Below, in pieces: positions 1 to 11,813 of a DNA stretch of 64,000 nucleotides; the first letter of the stretch is position 1; every line of letters begins with the position of its first letter. The DNA is from Sternotherus odoratus. Taxonomy: Eukaryota > Chordata > Testudines > Kinosternidae. A program made the position numbers and the translations under genes. The notes beneath the pieces were generated by a model. It was given only the letters and a program-made list of their open reading frames with translations. It ran no database searches and was not told the origin of the DNA. The stretch is taken from positions 293,185,041 through 293,249,040 of the forward strand of contig JAVMKO010000001.1 in the NCBI GenBank assembly GCA_032164245.1, in the 5' to 3' direction.

Positions 1-684
1 CCCAGCGCTATCAGATACCGTCTAGTCTAGGCGAGTGGTTCCCATCTCCCGATATGCCGTGCTGGTACGATAAGCTTCCCTTATTCCTGACTGAAGAGTT
101 TCTGTTCAGGGCCCCAGCCTATTGCTCATCCTTGCCTTTCGTTCCATTGGGTGGACTCTTCCTCCTTCACGGCCCATGGCATGGCCCAGCCCCCTGCCTT
201 GCCCTTACAAGATCATTCCAAGCTCAAGTGTGGCATGGCGCTGGGCAGGGGCTCACCCGTTTCATCTGGTACCTGGGCACAGTTGCCCCAAAAGGTTGGC
301 AGCCATTGGACTGTGGTTTAGGGAGGAACTGTCCATCTCCAGAAGGTTGACAGGTGCCCACCAGGATGGGTAGATGCTCAGGAGTAAATTCTTTACATGG
401 CAGTAGAATGAGCCAAGAGTCACATCTGTAACTGCACAGCGCGCAGCATTTTAGGTACAAAAGGCAGCGGAGCAACATGGGTCTGACCTGGACTGGCACG
501 TCTGAGACATGTCTGTGACCAGCTTTGCTCAGTGCGAACTGAGCCGAGCACTTCAAATGGACAGGCCGTGTGTCCAGTGAAAGCGCAGCTAGCCGGACAT
601 TGCAGGGCAGTGTAGGAGAGGGGTGGAAAATGAGCAGGGACGTGGCCCGTCTCACCTGCTCCTCATTGACTGCTTTCCTTGTAG
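1..684. other. XRRA1 intron sequence, no recognised feature
   Basis: This stretch lies upstream of the first recognised XRRA1-like exon and ends in a pyrimidine-rich tract and the AG at 683-684. I could not identify another exon, RNA gene or named repeat in it. The open frames here (for example 224-697 on the - strand) have no recognisable domain and no splice context. Confidence 0.5.
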
Positions 685-790
685 ATGGGGAAGCCACCTG
701 GCCCTCCGTCTCAAAAGACTAAAGCCGAGGTGCTGGAAGACGTCTTACTAGCCATGAGAGGCAACATGAACATCACAGAAGTTCCACTAG
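685..790 (+). CDS. XRRA1: XRRA1-like penultimate coding exon
   Basis: The exon is 106 nt, bounded by a CCTTGTAG acceptor and a G|GTATTT donor. It encodes about 35 residues, including SQKTKAEVLEDVLLAM followed by NITEVPL, and ends in phase 1. That joins in frame to the exon at 1916. I recall this text as close to the C-terminal end of XRRA1 (X-ray radiation resistance associated 1), a leucine-rich-repeat protein; the LRR part would lie to the left of the window. The assignment also fits position: XRRA1 is the known tail-to-tail neighbour of RNF169 in human. The first codon reads ATG, but because of the acceptor I treat it as an internal Met. A protein search would settle the name. Confidence 0.72.
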
Positions 791-884
791 GTATTTTCCC
801 CTCTGCGTTTCTGCTTACTTGCATGCAAAGATTGTGTTAGGACAGACCTGTGCAGAGGTGGGAAACATCTGCATTGTGAAGTAT

Positions 885-1045
885 TTGAAATTCAATGTGT
901 GTGGTCCAGGGACTAAGGGCACTGGATTTGGAAGTCAAGTTAGCTATGTTCCACCCCTGATTTTTTTTTTACGGTGACTTATGGGTGACCTTGGAAATGT
1001 CCCTTCTCCGTGCCTCAGTTTCCCCCATCCCTCTAGGAGGTGCTG
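885..1045 (+). repeat. MIR/CORE-SINE fragment
   Basis: The MIR hallmark is present: a 'gggtgaccttgg' block followed by 'gtgcctcagtttcccccatc'. It is old and diverged, and sits in the XRRA1 intron. Confidence 0.65.
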
Positions 1046-1399
1046 AGTAGCAGGTGGAAGCTGACAGCACTCAGCCTGTTATAGAGTCAGACCCTTGACA
1101 GCCAAGGTGCACACCTTCCTCCTTGCTGTGAACCAGGAACTAACCATGAACTGGGCCCTGCTGCCATCTATTTCCTTAAACTAAAGGGGAAAATGGCTTC
1201 ACAAAGTGGAAAAGTACAAAACCCGGTAGGGACCAGAGTGTAGGGTCCAGGCTAATGGAGCCCCTCTCACTGCAGGTTAAATCCCACAAACCAAGTCGAG
1301 GCACCATGGTAAAATTTCCATCATAAAGTCCATTTTTTCAGGTTTTATAATAGAATAATCCTTAGAACAGGGGCCATGGCCTCAAGTCCTATAACTGGC

Positions 1400-1545
1400 C
1401 TTCACCTTCACCCCACTCTGGTACTGCAGTCAGCCCCATTTGACGGAGGAGGGAAACAGAGGCAAAGGGAAGTGACTTGTCCAAGGCCAGACAAATTGGG
1501 ATTTGAACTCAGGAATGCCAGGGGCCCAATCCAATACTTAGGCCA
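1400..1545 (-). repeat. MIR/CORE-SINE fragment, reverse orientation
   Basis: The reverse complement of the MIR core is visible as a GGAAACAGAGGCAAAGGGAA block followed by 'gtgacttgtccaaggcca' and 'gaactcaggaat'. Confidence 0.65.
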
Positions 1546-1915
1546 TTTAAACCTCTCTAGCTCCGGAACAGAACCTTTCATCCCAAACTCTCCTGTTTGT
1601 TTGTGCTCCGGATGCATCAAAACCTAACGCAGGAAGAAGCGGTCCCGTTTGGAAGTAGTTTAGTGAGTGAGGTTCTCCAAACAGTGTAGCTGGTGTCCAG
1701 CTATCTAGGGACTAAACCAGTTTTACTGTATGGGCCCAATCCTTGCAGTCACTGTTGCCTACAGAGGAGTTGCGGCTGAGTTCATGGGATCAGACCTGAC
1801 CATGTTTTCTGTATCAGAGATGGGAGGGAAGCAGTAAAGATCAAAGTCACAGTGAGATTTTAAAAGACCGATTCCAGGGGGGAAACAGTGCGATCCTGCT
1901 TCTGATCTTCCCTAG

Positions 1916-2217
1916 CATCTGTTTTGCGAAAGAAGAAATCCAACCGGAAGGAGTATCAGGAGGCTCTGGGGTTGATGAAGGAATTCCACAAGAAGTACAA
2001 GGCTGCTTTGGAAACTTCCAATAAGGCGATTTGCAAGGAGAGTGGGAATACTCCAGAGCCGGTGCAAAGTCCAACTCAGGAAACGTTTGTCGAGGTTGAG
2101 GAAAGTAAACCAGACTATCTGCCTGAGGAGACAGATGAGAGCGAGAGCCTTAAATGTTACCTACCGGTGGAGAAAAGTCCATCTCGGAAGAGGAGCGTAG
2201 TGACATTTGCTTTGTGA
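1916..2217 (+). CDS. XRRA1: XRRA1-like terminal coding exon
   Basis: After the CCCTAG acceptor the frame continues from the phase-1 exon at 685-790. It gives a lysine-rich start (SVLRKKKSNRKEYQEAL), then an acidic serine-rich tail, and stops at TGA 2215-2217. About 100 residues are encoded. The heptad-like KEYQEALGLMKEFHKKYKA stretch may form a short helix. There is no known catalytic motif. Codon use and the clean splice sites argue for a functional exon. The name rests on remembered similarity of the C-terminal region and on synteny with RNF169, so it is probable rather than certain. Confidence 0.72.
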
Positions 2218-2985
2218 ACTTGTCTGTGGAGAACAGAAGTGTCCCAACCTTTGTGTTTCTTTCTAGATACATTTTTGAGTTTGTTTTATCACGAGGTTAG
2301 TGCATGTTTAGTAGCGAGGGTTGAAAATGCAGAACCGTGAAAGGGTTTGTGTGCAACGTGCCAGTACAATTGTGCTCACTTGAGTCCACATAGTTACAGC
2401 TGCAATCGGTGAAAAGCAACCAACTCACGAAACACCTGCTCAGGCATCGCCCAGCTGCTGCCGACTGTGAGGCGTCTGCCGCGATAACGTGGTTATTAGG
2501 AAATAAGGGATCCAGCTGGCTAACATGCTGCAGGTGCGCAGGCCCATCTCACTGCCGTGATGGATGGGGGTGAGTAGCAGAAATCCTTCTAGCACCCAGG
2601 GTGCAGTGACTATAAATGGGTAACAGCATGGGGGGCTATCCGCACTCGCCCAATGTCCACTACCGCCCTGTATGTATAGTATGTGGGTGGGTGTCCTTCA
2701 TAAAGTAGTGAAAACAGAGGGAAGGGCAACAACGAGGTGGTTTCATATGTTGCTACACTAACTTCACTTCATCTTAACACTAATTACATGTACATGGACT
2801 TCGGTGTTCTCTTCCCATGCCCCCCACACCTCAGAAGACCCAGTCCAGCCCACATGGATTCTGGACCCAGGAAACTAACGCATTCAAAAACGTATGGTTC
2901 TGGCATAGACTAAGCAAGGTGACGATTCAACTTCATGTAACTGAATCATTCTGATCTAGGAATAAGTAAGAACTCAAGACAAAAT

Positions 2986-2991
2986 ATTAAA
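2986..2991 (+). promoter_or_regulatory. XRRA1: Candidate XRRA1 poly(A) signal (ATTAAA)
   Basis: An ATTAAA hexamer lies about 770 bp after the XRRA1 stop and is followed by a T-rich stretch. It is the first reasonable + strand signal I see after the stop codon; no RNA evidence is available. Confidence 0.3.
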
Positions 2992-3005
2992 ACATTTTCT
3001 CAGTA

Positions 3006-5019
3006 AGATATTATACTCCAGCGCCTGCATTTTTGGCACATTTCATGGGTCACACCCGGAGCATCACCCCTCATCATGCACCTGCCTATTGGTTGTGTAT
3101 CCCAGTGGTGTCTTTCCCAGAGCAGGAGGAGGGGCTGTATTTGGGAAACGTGTGCCACTGACACACACTTCATTTCTAAGGCACGTATAGTAACTCAGGT
3201 AACTGCTGGAAGCTCAATCAGCATTCAGGTTTTAAAACAAGATACTAGCCCTTCACTCCGCCCGGGTAAGGGCAGCTGCTGCTGAGGTCACCATGCTGGG
3301 GGTACAGCAGTAGCCCAAAGAGATTTTAAAAAGTTCGCCATGGCTCAAAATCGAGTTACTCAAAGGCCACCATCATGTTTAAAACCAAAGGTCCTCCCCT
3401 CAACTCCAGAGGTGCAGTGGCAGGGCGAAGGAGCACCATCGCCAACCAGGGACCTCCAGCGCTACAGCGGCTGGGGAGCTGTTACAGAGCCAGTTGCTCT
3501 AGTCCGTGTTCAGGTTTGTACTGAAGTACTTCGTGCAGCACTCATCAATGCAAAGACTAATCTTCCTGTCAGAGGCAGATGTTTGACAGAAACAATCAGA
3601 GGGCTCGTGGGGAGTGAGCGGAAGGAATGATTAAAATAAGCAGCGGGGCAGCGGGGGCCAAATTCAGCCCTGAAGGAATTCCAGGGCAGTTGGAACCAAC
3701 AAACAAAATCTAAAAGGATAACGCTCAACCCGGGCAGTGTGGGGAGACTGTAAACCCCAGAAGGGGAAGATCCGATTTCCGCTCGGCCAGCTGAGACAGC
3801 AATACTGCAGCCAGGGCTGGTGGCCACATTTTAAAGGGGACGTTGAAAAGTCGGAGGGGACACAGAAGAGCCATTAAAAATGATTTGAGGCGTGGATGTG
3901 AGCCTGAAAACGCACAACCTGTTTCATTTATCAAAAAGAACGAGGGGGGACTTGATCGGAGCGTTGAAACACCTTCGCAGAAGAGAGCGGCTCCTAAGGG
4001 CTCTTTTCATCTAGCAGAGACAGGTGTTCACGCCTCCCAGTGCCCCCCTGCAGCCTGAGCGGGAGCACGCGGCTGTGTAGACAGCTGGATCTGGGCCAGC
4101 AGGAGAGAGAAAACCGTGGCCCTTTTAAGGCTTGCTCCTCTCTCACCTCATTGTGGGTGGGAGGGGCACTCTGGGAAGCAAGGGAAGGGTTTAGAAGCCT
4201 GCCTCCATGCCTGGGGGCAGGGTTCTGTAAGAAAAGCTCCCCCCACAGGTGGGATCTGAACACCAGGTTTGTGAATGTGCCTGTTCCAGGCTGGATACCT
4301 TTCTGGAAGAGCTGCTGTAGTCAAATGACAGGGCTCAAGCCTGTGTTAAGCAGGAGGCCAGCCCAGAGGAGCGAAAGGTCTCTTCTGGGCGTGGGCTCTA
4401 TGAATCTAACCTCACCATGGCCCAACTCCAAAACCCTCCTCTCCATCTCATTTCTGCAGCCAGGGTTGGCTCCTGGGCATTAGAAGGAGCGTGGTGGAGC
4501 CAGTCTTTCATTCTCCTCCCACCTCGCTGAAGGGATCCTTGACTATACAGCCAAGGTCCTTGGTCTCAGCTGTGTTGCTACTGGTGATTGTACTCTAGCC
4601 TTGCCTCTGCTCCCCCTGACTGCAATGGGAATGGAGGAAGACTATGACAACTGCCAGGCCCAAGCCCTGGCTGCACTACAAAAACAGCAGTTCAGCTCTT
4701 AGCAAGGGGAGCGGGCCCTCACCTACACAGGCAAAACTCTGTGCTGTTTGGACTCACGGTGTCATTGTCTCAGCCCAATGCCAGTCCCTCCCTCACAGCT
4801 CTCATCTGCCACTTACCCCGTGCAGGCCAACCACCCCCACCCCGATAGGTACTTTGCTATATGAAGAACATGTTTGTTAGGGGAAGTTTCAGCAGCTGTT
4901 TTTTTTTGCATACAATTCACTAGCCAACTTATAAGGCTGAGGCTGTAAGAGGTCAGAAAAGACACAGGGACCGACAAGCTTGCTAGTTTTCACGTGCGGC
5001 AACGTCAGAAAAAACAGGT
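3006..5019. other. Intergenic sequence between XRRA1 and RNF169 3' ends
   Basis: No exon, RNA gene or clear transposon was recognised here. Open frames such as 3340-3630 (+) and 4040-4483 (+) are low-complexity or random in content and lack splice or domain support. Confidence 0.45.
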
Positions 5020-8000
5020 AATTCACTACAAGAACCTTGTTTTATTCTATTTTAACTTCTGCCTTTGTTCTGGGCTTAGAGCCCTCTCCTCTGCTGTTAA
5101 ACTGTACAAGATCGCTCTACGACTGACAGGTGTAATTTGGGAATTTTTCACTCTGCTTGAAATAACAGAAGCCACAGTCTGACAGAGCCATGTCCCCACA
5201 CATGTTATTTTACTCACACATTATACACATGCAAGTAAATAAGCTTTCAGTAAACTCCAATGTGTTTTATAATGTTCTGACGAAGCCACAGTGGTTCCGC
5301 GGAGACCCTAAATGACTTTTTGTCTTTTACTGCACTGGTTTTTGAACAGCAAGTTGAGGATACACCAAAGCACAATAATTTAAAGCATATTGGAAAAAAT
5401 GTAGCAACATCTATATTTGTTTAAAACAGTTTGACAGTAAACACCAGAAAACCAGGCACACACATGATCCCATCCGCTAAATGATTTTTTTCTTTGCATA
5501 GTGAATAGCTAATTCTAGATCTGTTTGATGCGTCGCAGTGTTTTAAAGATACGGGGAAGAAAAACGTTTGCATCAAACTCATGTACAACATGGAGAGAGA
5601 CCGTTCCGGCTTCTGAGCTCCAGTTCAATCCGCGGCCATGGCACAGGTCTGAGCTCATTGTGAGGATGTACCAAAGATCCCATAGTGCTAGAACAGTGAC
5701 TTTCTGGACCTTCATGTCCACATGCAAAAGTTGAACAAGGAATAGTCTTTAGTTTTCATCTCTCGTTCCCTTTAAACGTCGGAACGATGGGTTTTGATGA
5801 AATATCTTCCCACCGCACAGGACAAGCTCCTTTATCAACCTTTCACTTGAAAACTAGAAGATGGCAAAGCGGTCCGGGAGCACTGCAGGGCTATCTCCTT
5901 GATGCATGGCTAAAGGCCTGGTTTTAAAATCAGTTATAGACTTTAAGGCTTCTACCTCCCCTTTGCTTTCATTGACAAAAGACAAAGCAGCACTTGTTTA
6001 AGCTGTACTTCAAGACTAATCCATACTGCATGTACAATACCATCTGAAGAAAAAATACTGACAATATAGGACTGTGTTATACAATCATCTTTTGCACAAT
6101 CCGTTCTTTTGGCACTTTTCCTTCATGTGTTTACTGATGTCTGTAGTCACTGACCCCCCCCCCCCAAAAAAAAGAACCTTAATACATTTTTCCCCCCATC
6201 TAGAAATCTACAGAGTCGGTTTAAAGTCCTGTGACATCTTTGGCAGATTCAGTCATTCACCTACTGAACAAAATCCCTAACCCCACCCCTTCTGGTCACA
6301 AGGAAGTGCAACAAGCAGTGCAATTACATCACCAGCAACAGGGCCCCCACAGCTAAGCCCCATTTTAGCTTACAGGAGGGCAGTAAGGTGAGAGACTTTC
6401 ACATTCTGGAAGAATTTGTACATACCTTCTTCACCTTCACTGCAAACTATAGGGATTAGGTTCAATCCCTTAGAGAATGTTAGATCAGAAAGGAGTCTGA
6501 TGCAAAACAATTGCCAAAATAGAGAAATTTTTAATACAGTCTTTTGTTGTTTTAGTGTCTCCAGACATGTGGAGATCTTTGACTCCATCCATGGCTCTGG
6601 TGTCTCCACCAGAACCGCTGTTTTACTGATACTTCTCCCATGGCATTAGTGGCGACAAAGGAAGTGCAACTTTGACCTTTGACTGCATGAGGGGCTGGGA
6701 ACTTCCATGGTTTGAAGTGCAGTTTGTACACAGTACCGTATTTTTTACCCCAGCTTTTGTAGTAAATAATAAAAGCACTGTTCATGTTAAAGTACTAAAA
6801 CATTCCAGCAGAGTCATCAACATTCCATTAACTCGAGTCTCCGGCCTCCCAAGCTAAGTGCACACAGAGATGCACCAACCAGGTGTCTGATCCGAAGCCC
6901 AGCAGAGTTAGTGAAGACTCCCACGGACTTCAATGGACTTTGGACCAGGTGGTATGGGCCCAATCCTTATCTCACTGACTTCAAAGGGAGTAGGATTGCG
7001 CCTATTCTAGTAACTGCAAACTCGGCCTTTCTTGATCTTTAAGCAACCAGATGGAGGATAAAATTATAAATATAAACTGTAGTTTTCTTTTAAGAAAGGT
7101 TGAAATTAATGGACTAAAATCCTACACCGTATTTTGTGGACAAGTACCCCTTGGAAATATTAAAACCAACCCTGTCACACTAGTTAAAGATGCTACTGCA
7201 TACGAGTAATAATATCTCATAAAAAAAGTGACAAAGATTTTTAGGATCTACAGTTATTCCAAACGAGGATCCCAAAATCAAAGGCCTCCTTAAATAAATA
7301 CTGATACAACAGACCATATACACTGTAAGGGCTTTTCTATTATGGTCCGGACCTGCACCCACTGAATCAATGGGAGCTTTGTATTAATTTCAATGGGATC
7401 AGGGCCTTGGATTAATCATGTAACAGTTTGCAGAGTAGGGCCCTGTGAGTGAACAACCCATAGATAATTAAAGTATGTAACAGACATTCTAGCCTGGTTC
7501 TTTTCGATCAAGCTACGATACCTTGAGGACCTTCCTAGCTGAGGCAATGGCTCCTGCACTTCCATTGATTTAAAATAAAAAAAAAAGAAATTAACACACA
7601 AAACCCAAGTGTTTAAGCGACTTTAAAAAAAATCCCACCACACAAAAGGACACTGGTCTAAGTGGGTAGGACTCAAAATCTCATTCTAAGGAAAGATACA
7701 TTCAGCTTGTGAACCCCCCAGACAGTGAGTTTCTCAAAAGCTCTTTTGTTTTAGAAAAAGCCAGCAGGCCAGGCTTCGAACAAGGCAGGGTAATTGAGTA
7801 GAGGAAGCCCGTTTCAAGGTATTCACTTGGGCAGGGCAGGGCAGGGCGAGAGGGATGTTGAAAAAGAGACGGGAAAAATAAAAATCAAGAATACACTTGG
7901 ATAGTGTAAAAAAGCTTTTGCTTAGAACAAAAATAAAGGAAATTGAGGATTAAAGACTGCTGTTCCATCCTTAATGTACTCCGCTGTTTGCAAGTACCGA

Positions 8001-10610
8001 TGAGACCAAATATGACCCTCAGTAACTCTGACCCACGCAACCCAAAGACTTCAATCAAGTCAACTCGGCAGTTTCCTTCAAATTCACTGTTGGCTTAAGC
8101 GAGTGAAGTGCAGATCAAATCACTGGAGTTATATCTGCTTCAAATCAGCTGTGCATTTGGCCCAGAGAGTTGCAAGTGTGTAACTAAGGGCAGAATTTCC
8201 TCTCCGAAGAGGATACACAACCCATGAGCTCCAACAGTGAGGCACAGCAGTCCAGTCTGAGAGAGTGCAGAAAGTCAGCATCAACTTCCTGGCTTCACAT
8301 ATTAGTTGAATAGCCAGTAGTGTGTGTGTGTTAATACGAGATATATATTACGTCATCATTACTACAAGATTTCTCAAAATGAAAGTGTCGATCTGTTGAA
8401 ATATAGTATTTAAAATATATAAATTTTATCCATTAAAATATAAGATTTCTTTTTTTAATTATTTTTTTAATCCAGTTTAAAGCAGTAAAAAGCTTCAGGG
8501 TCCTTGTAGTTATATGAATAAGTGGCAAGCCGGAGACAAAACCAATTCCTTTGTTGCAAGGAGGGCAAGCCATTCATCATCATTCAAGATGGAAGGAGAG
8601 AATAAAAGACACAGCAGAAATAGATGAACAATTAAAATCCTTTGACATTAACCTCATTTGTATGCTGCATTAGCAGAACCTGCCTGCACGCCACAAACCA
8701 GCTGCAAGTTTCACCAGCTGCTTGGTGTACCGCTGGCTTAGTGTGTTTCAGGTACCTCTTTAAAATGCCAGTGTCACTGGGTAGGAGCAACACGATATTA
8801 AATTGGCAGACTCATGTTTCTGAAGGGGGGAAAAATTCCACTGAAAGAACAGGAGATCCATCGCCTAGAAATTCAGGATTCAGAGTGACATTTTTGAGCC
8901 TATTACTGGTGGTAATTAAGAAATTATTTCACTCAGCGAAACAAGTGTGAAGACAGGTCACAGGTGAAAGGGAAAAAAGCAGAGGTTCTTTGGGAAGGAA
9001 GCGCACCCATTAACAGTGAGCGAAGACATTTATCTTACCTAATGCACTGATCTATATTCTGTGCCATTGGTCCAAGAGAGAAAAACTAACACCCTCCATG
9101 ACACAGGCAGACAGACTTCATTACGCTGCTTAAAACATCAGAGTGATTTGGGCCAGATTGTGGTATTAAGCTCAACAGTGGGAATTCTCACTTTGAAAGG
9201 GCTTCAAGTGGTGATTGCCACATGTGGGGTGGAGAACATGGTCTCCCCTGGATAGGGTCCTGGGCTAGACAAGAGTTCTGGGTTCTATTCTCAACTCTAC
9301 CACTGATCCTAGGCAAACTGATAGGCTGATGTGTCAAATGACTGGATGCCACTGTTCCCGGAGAGCCCCGTTTGGGAGCTCTAGGGCCAGGGTTTGAAAA
9401 GTGTTGAGCACCCCCAGCTCCCAATGAATTCCACTGGATTGGGGGGTGCCCAAAATTAGCAGCCGTTTTGAAAATTTTAACCTTTGTGCCTCTGTTTAAA
9501 CATCTCTAAAGAGAAGATGATGGATATTTACTGCTACCAAACGCTTTAAAACCTCTGGGTAAAAAGTGCACTAAATGTATTACTATCACTGCAATGCATA
9601 CAGTCCCCAGCCCAACCGTGGCTGGTTTATACCTAGGGGATGAGCACTACACAGGGCTCCCATGCTGCTAATGTCAAACGGGTTCATTTGGGTGGCTCTT
9701 TTCCCTCCTGATGCTCCTCTTCCTAAATGTCCAGGATGAGTAAAACCATGTTGACTGGTTTCACCTTCGTGCCACCCGAAGAGAGCGGGTTGGAAGTATT
9801 CACTTTACCTTTTCTTTAGAGCTAAGTTTTCTGCGATATTACCAAAACTGATTAGCTTTCAACAACGCATCTTCCGTAAAATCCTTGATTTGCAGGTCTC
9901 CTACATTTCATTTGGTCTCATTTAAATATCCTGATCTACACTGCCTAATGTATTTTATGTTTGCGCCCCTGAATCATACCCACTAGCAGTGTATCCATTT
10001 GCTCCTTAGGACAAAAAGGAGAAAGCCTAGCTCATAGCCTCTTTCTTAAGGGGTCCCATTTTTATAAGGTTATCACAAACCAGGGAGTTTACATCACTAT
10101 GGTATAAACTTATGATCCATTCACAGTATCTAGCTACAGGATAAAATAGATTAAAACAGGCACAGGATTGGGGAGTTGGAGAGAACCAGCCTAGATGATT
10201 TATGTAAATGTGTTTTCAATCCCTAATTTCTGTCTGACATGATGAAGCAGGCTGGACATTGGATTTATAAGGTCCTTATCACTGGGCTCATAGACTCGTG
10301 GTGTCCCATTGCCTTAGTAAGATGGCCACCACCAGCATTTAACTCAGAAATGTCACCTACTATATTGAAGTCCATTTCAATGTATACATAGTGAGGATCA
10401 GTTGTCTTTCAGAGTGATGGACTAAATGGGACACGTGAATTTTTTGTTTTTAACCTGCAAGGACCCTGGCTTCAGCCTGAACTGGATCTAAAATGTCTTA
10501 CCATCAAAAAGAAAAAAAAATGGTGGGTGGTAAAATGACAAGAAAATAGCTCCTATAGGAGATTTGATAAACCTCATGTCCGCTACAAAAGGCAACATTG
10601 TTCATAAGTG
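5020..10610 (-). other. RNF169: RNF169 3' UTR (predicted)
   Basis: The sequence after the RNF169 stop codon is AT-rich and largely free of young transposons. It runs about 5.6 kb to the first good - strand AATAAA. A 3' UTR of several kb is expected for this gene from the mammalian orthologue. Short old repeat fragments occur, including 'ggcccaatcctt' and 'caatgggatcagggcc' blocks (about 6955-7010 and 7340-7410) and a MIR-like piece at about 9245-9310. The exact end is inferred. Confidence 0.5.
5041..5046 (-). promoter_or_regulatory. RNF169: Candidate RNF169 poly(A) signal (AATAAA)
   Basis: TTTATT on the + strand is AATAAA on the - strand. It lies at the far end of the AT-rich tract that follows the RNF169 stop. 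Cleavage would be near 5020. Confidence 0.38.
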
Positions 10611-11813
10611 CTACTTTGCACCTGTAGTGCTCTTTGACCGCAAGAGATACTGATCTACTCTTCCTTTCCGCCGATCCATAGTCCTGTTTTCACTGTCAAA
10701 AATTCGCTGCAGTTGTAAGGCCAGCCTCCTGTCTTCCTCCTCCTGCTGCAGCTTCTGTTCCATCTCCCTCACTAAAGGATCGTCTGTGGCCAAGCCCATC
10801 TCGCCGGCTGTCTGTCTCAGTCTTTTAACTGAACCATTCTGTTCCAAGTGCTTCGTTTTACAGTGTCTCTTTCGTCCTCGTCTCAGCGAAGGGGGCTGGT
10901 CGCCAATAACATTTTCAACCGAATTGCAGGTCCCATTTTGTACGCTGATCAATTCACTATTGTTCAGGTATTTAAGCTGCTTTTTTCCTGCTGTCTTGAC
11001 AGAAACTCCTAGCATACTGTTCCCTGGCAGTGCTGTGTTGACTCCAATTATTCTTCTGGTCATTATTTTTGCCCCAATACTAAGACAAGTTTTGTCCAAA
11101 TATGAATTTGTTTTTACTTCAGACACATCTGACACTTGAGTGTTCAGTGAGGTTCCATTTGATCGTGTATCTAGTTCAGAGGAATTGCCATCCACTGTTA
11201 AGGCCTGTGAACGGGTTTTCTTGTTACCTGGCCTTTCGAGGTTCACTTCACTGATCGAAGGGAAATAATCTATCTCTGTGTTTGTGTGCGCCACAGTATC
11301 AGGTGGAATTTGATCATTTAACATTCGTGGCTGCTCTTTATTGGAGTTAGCAATGTCAGGAACCACAAAGTCCTCTCCGGTCTCTGAAGCCAGAGATGTA
11401 AGGGTAGCTTTACAGAGTGTCTTTTTAATCTGGCGCTCCTGAAATATTTGCTCCCATTTTTTCAGGATTCTAGGACTAGCTTCATAGGTGGTTGGTTTCT
11501 GCAGGCTTCGGTTCAGGTTCCTCGGAGTAGACTTTATAATCAAAGGACTCAGGACTTTGCCGTCGGGAAGCCTCTTGGGAGGAGTGCATGGTGAGCAGAC
11601 AATAGGTTTAAAATGATTGAGCTCTTCTGAGATACTGTCATTGCTCTCAGGGCTGATCGATCGCTCCGGCTTGTGCAGGATGGAGAGTGACGAAACGGAG
11701 TTGGAAACCAGACGCTTTTCTGCTGTCAAATCTGGGGCAGAGAGGCAGCGATTGTTTTGGGTGGATGACAGAACTCCAATGATGGGAGTGGACGCACTGG
11801 TCACGGATGGAAC
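10611..11813 (-). CDS. RNF169: RNF169 exon 6 (terminal coding exon, 400 aa)
   Basis: The acceptor TCTTACAG precedes GTTCCATCC, giving VPSVTSASTPIIGVLSSTQ, and the exon ends at the stop 10613-10611. It carries the blocks I recognise from RNF169: PESNDSISEELNHFKPIVC, CTPPKRLPDGKVLSPLI and SLRRGRKRHCKTKHLEQNG (a basic, NLS-like segment). It ends with the MIU2 helix (VREMEQKLQQEEEDRRLALQ) and LRM2 (RRKGRVDQYLLRS). MIU2-LRM2 is the module that reads ubiquitylated nucleosomes in this family. An upstream GTG could be mistaken for a start, but the exon is internal, as the acceptor and the matching phase 0 show. Confidence 0.96.
   Translation of the reverse strand, partial: VPSVTSASTPIIGVLSSTQNNRCLSAPDLTAEKRLVSNSVSSLSILHKPERSISPESNDSISEELNHFKPIVCSPCTPPKRLPDGKVLSPLIIKSTPRNLNRSLQKPTTYEASPRILKKWEQIFQERQIKKTLCKATLTSLASETGEDFVVPDIANSNKEQPRMLNDQIPPDTVAHTNTEIDYFPSISEVNLERPGNKKTRSQALTVDGNSSELDTRSNGTSLNTQVSDVSEVKTNSYLDKTCLSIGAKIMTRRIIGVNTALPGNSMLGVSVKTAGKKQLKYLNNSELISVQNGTCNSVENVIGDQPPSLRRGRKRHCKTKHLEQNGSVKRLRQTAGEMGLATDDPLVREMEQKLQQEEEDRRLALQLQRIFDSENRTMDRRKGRVDQYLLRSKSTTGAK

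Larger units (their letters stand above)
791..1915 (+). other. XRRA1 last intron
   Basis: The intron has a GTATTT donor and a TTCCCTAG acceptor. It contains two MIR-like fragments, described separately, and nothing else I recognise. Confidence 0.65.

Noticed and set aside
224..697. 157-aa - strand open frame overlapping the XRRA1 exon
   Set aside because: Antisense to a better supported exon; no recognisable domain.
10611..11804. GTG at 11804 as translation start of a 397-aa protein
   Set aside because: An acceptor at 11814-11815 and a matching upstream exon show this is internal.
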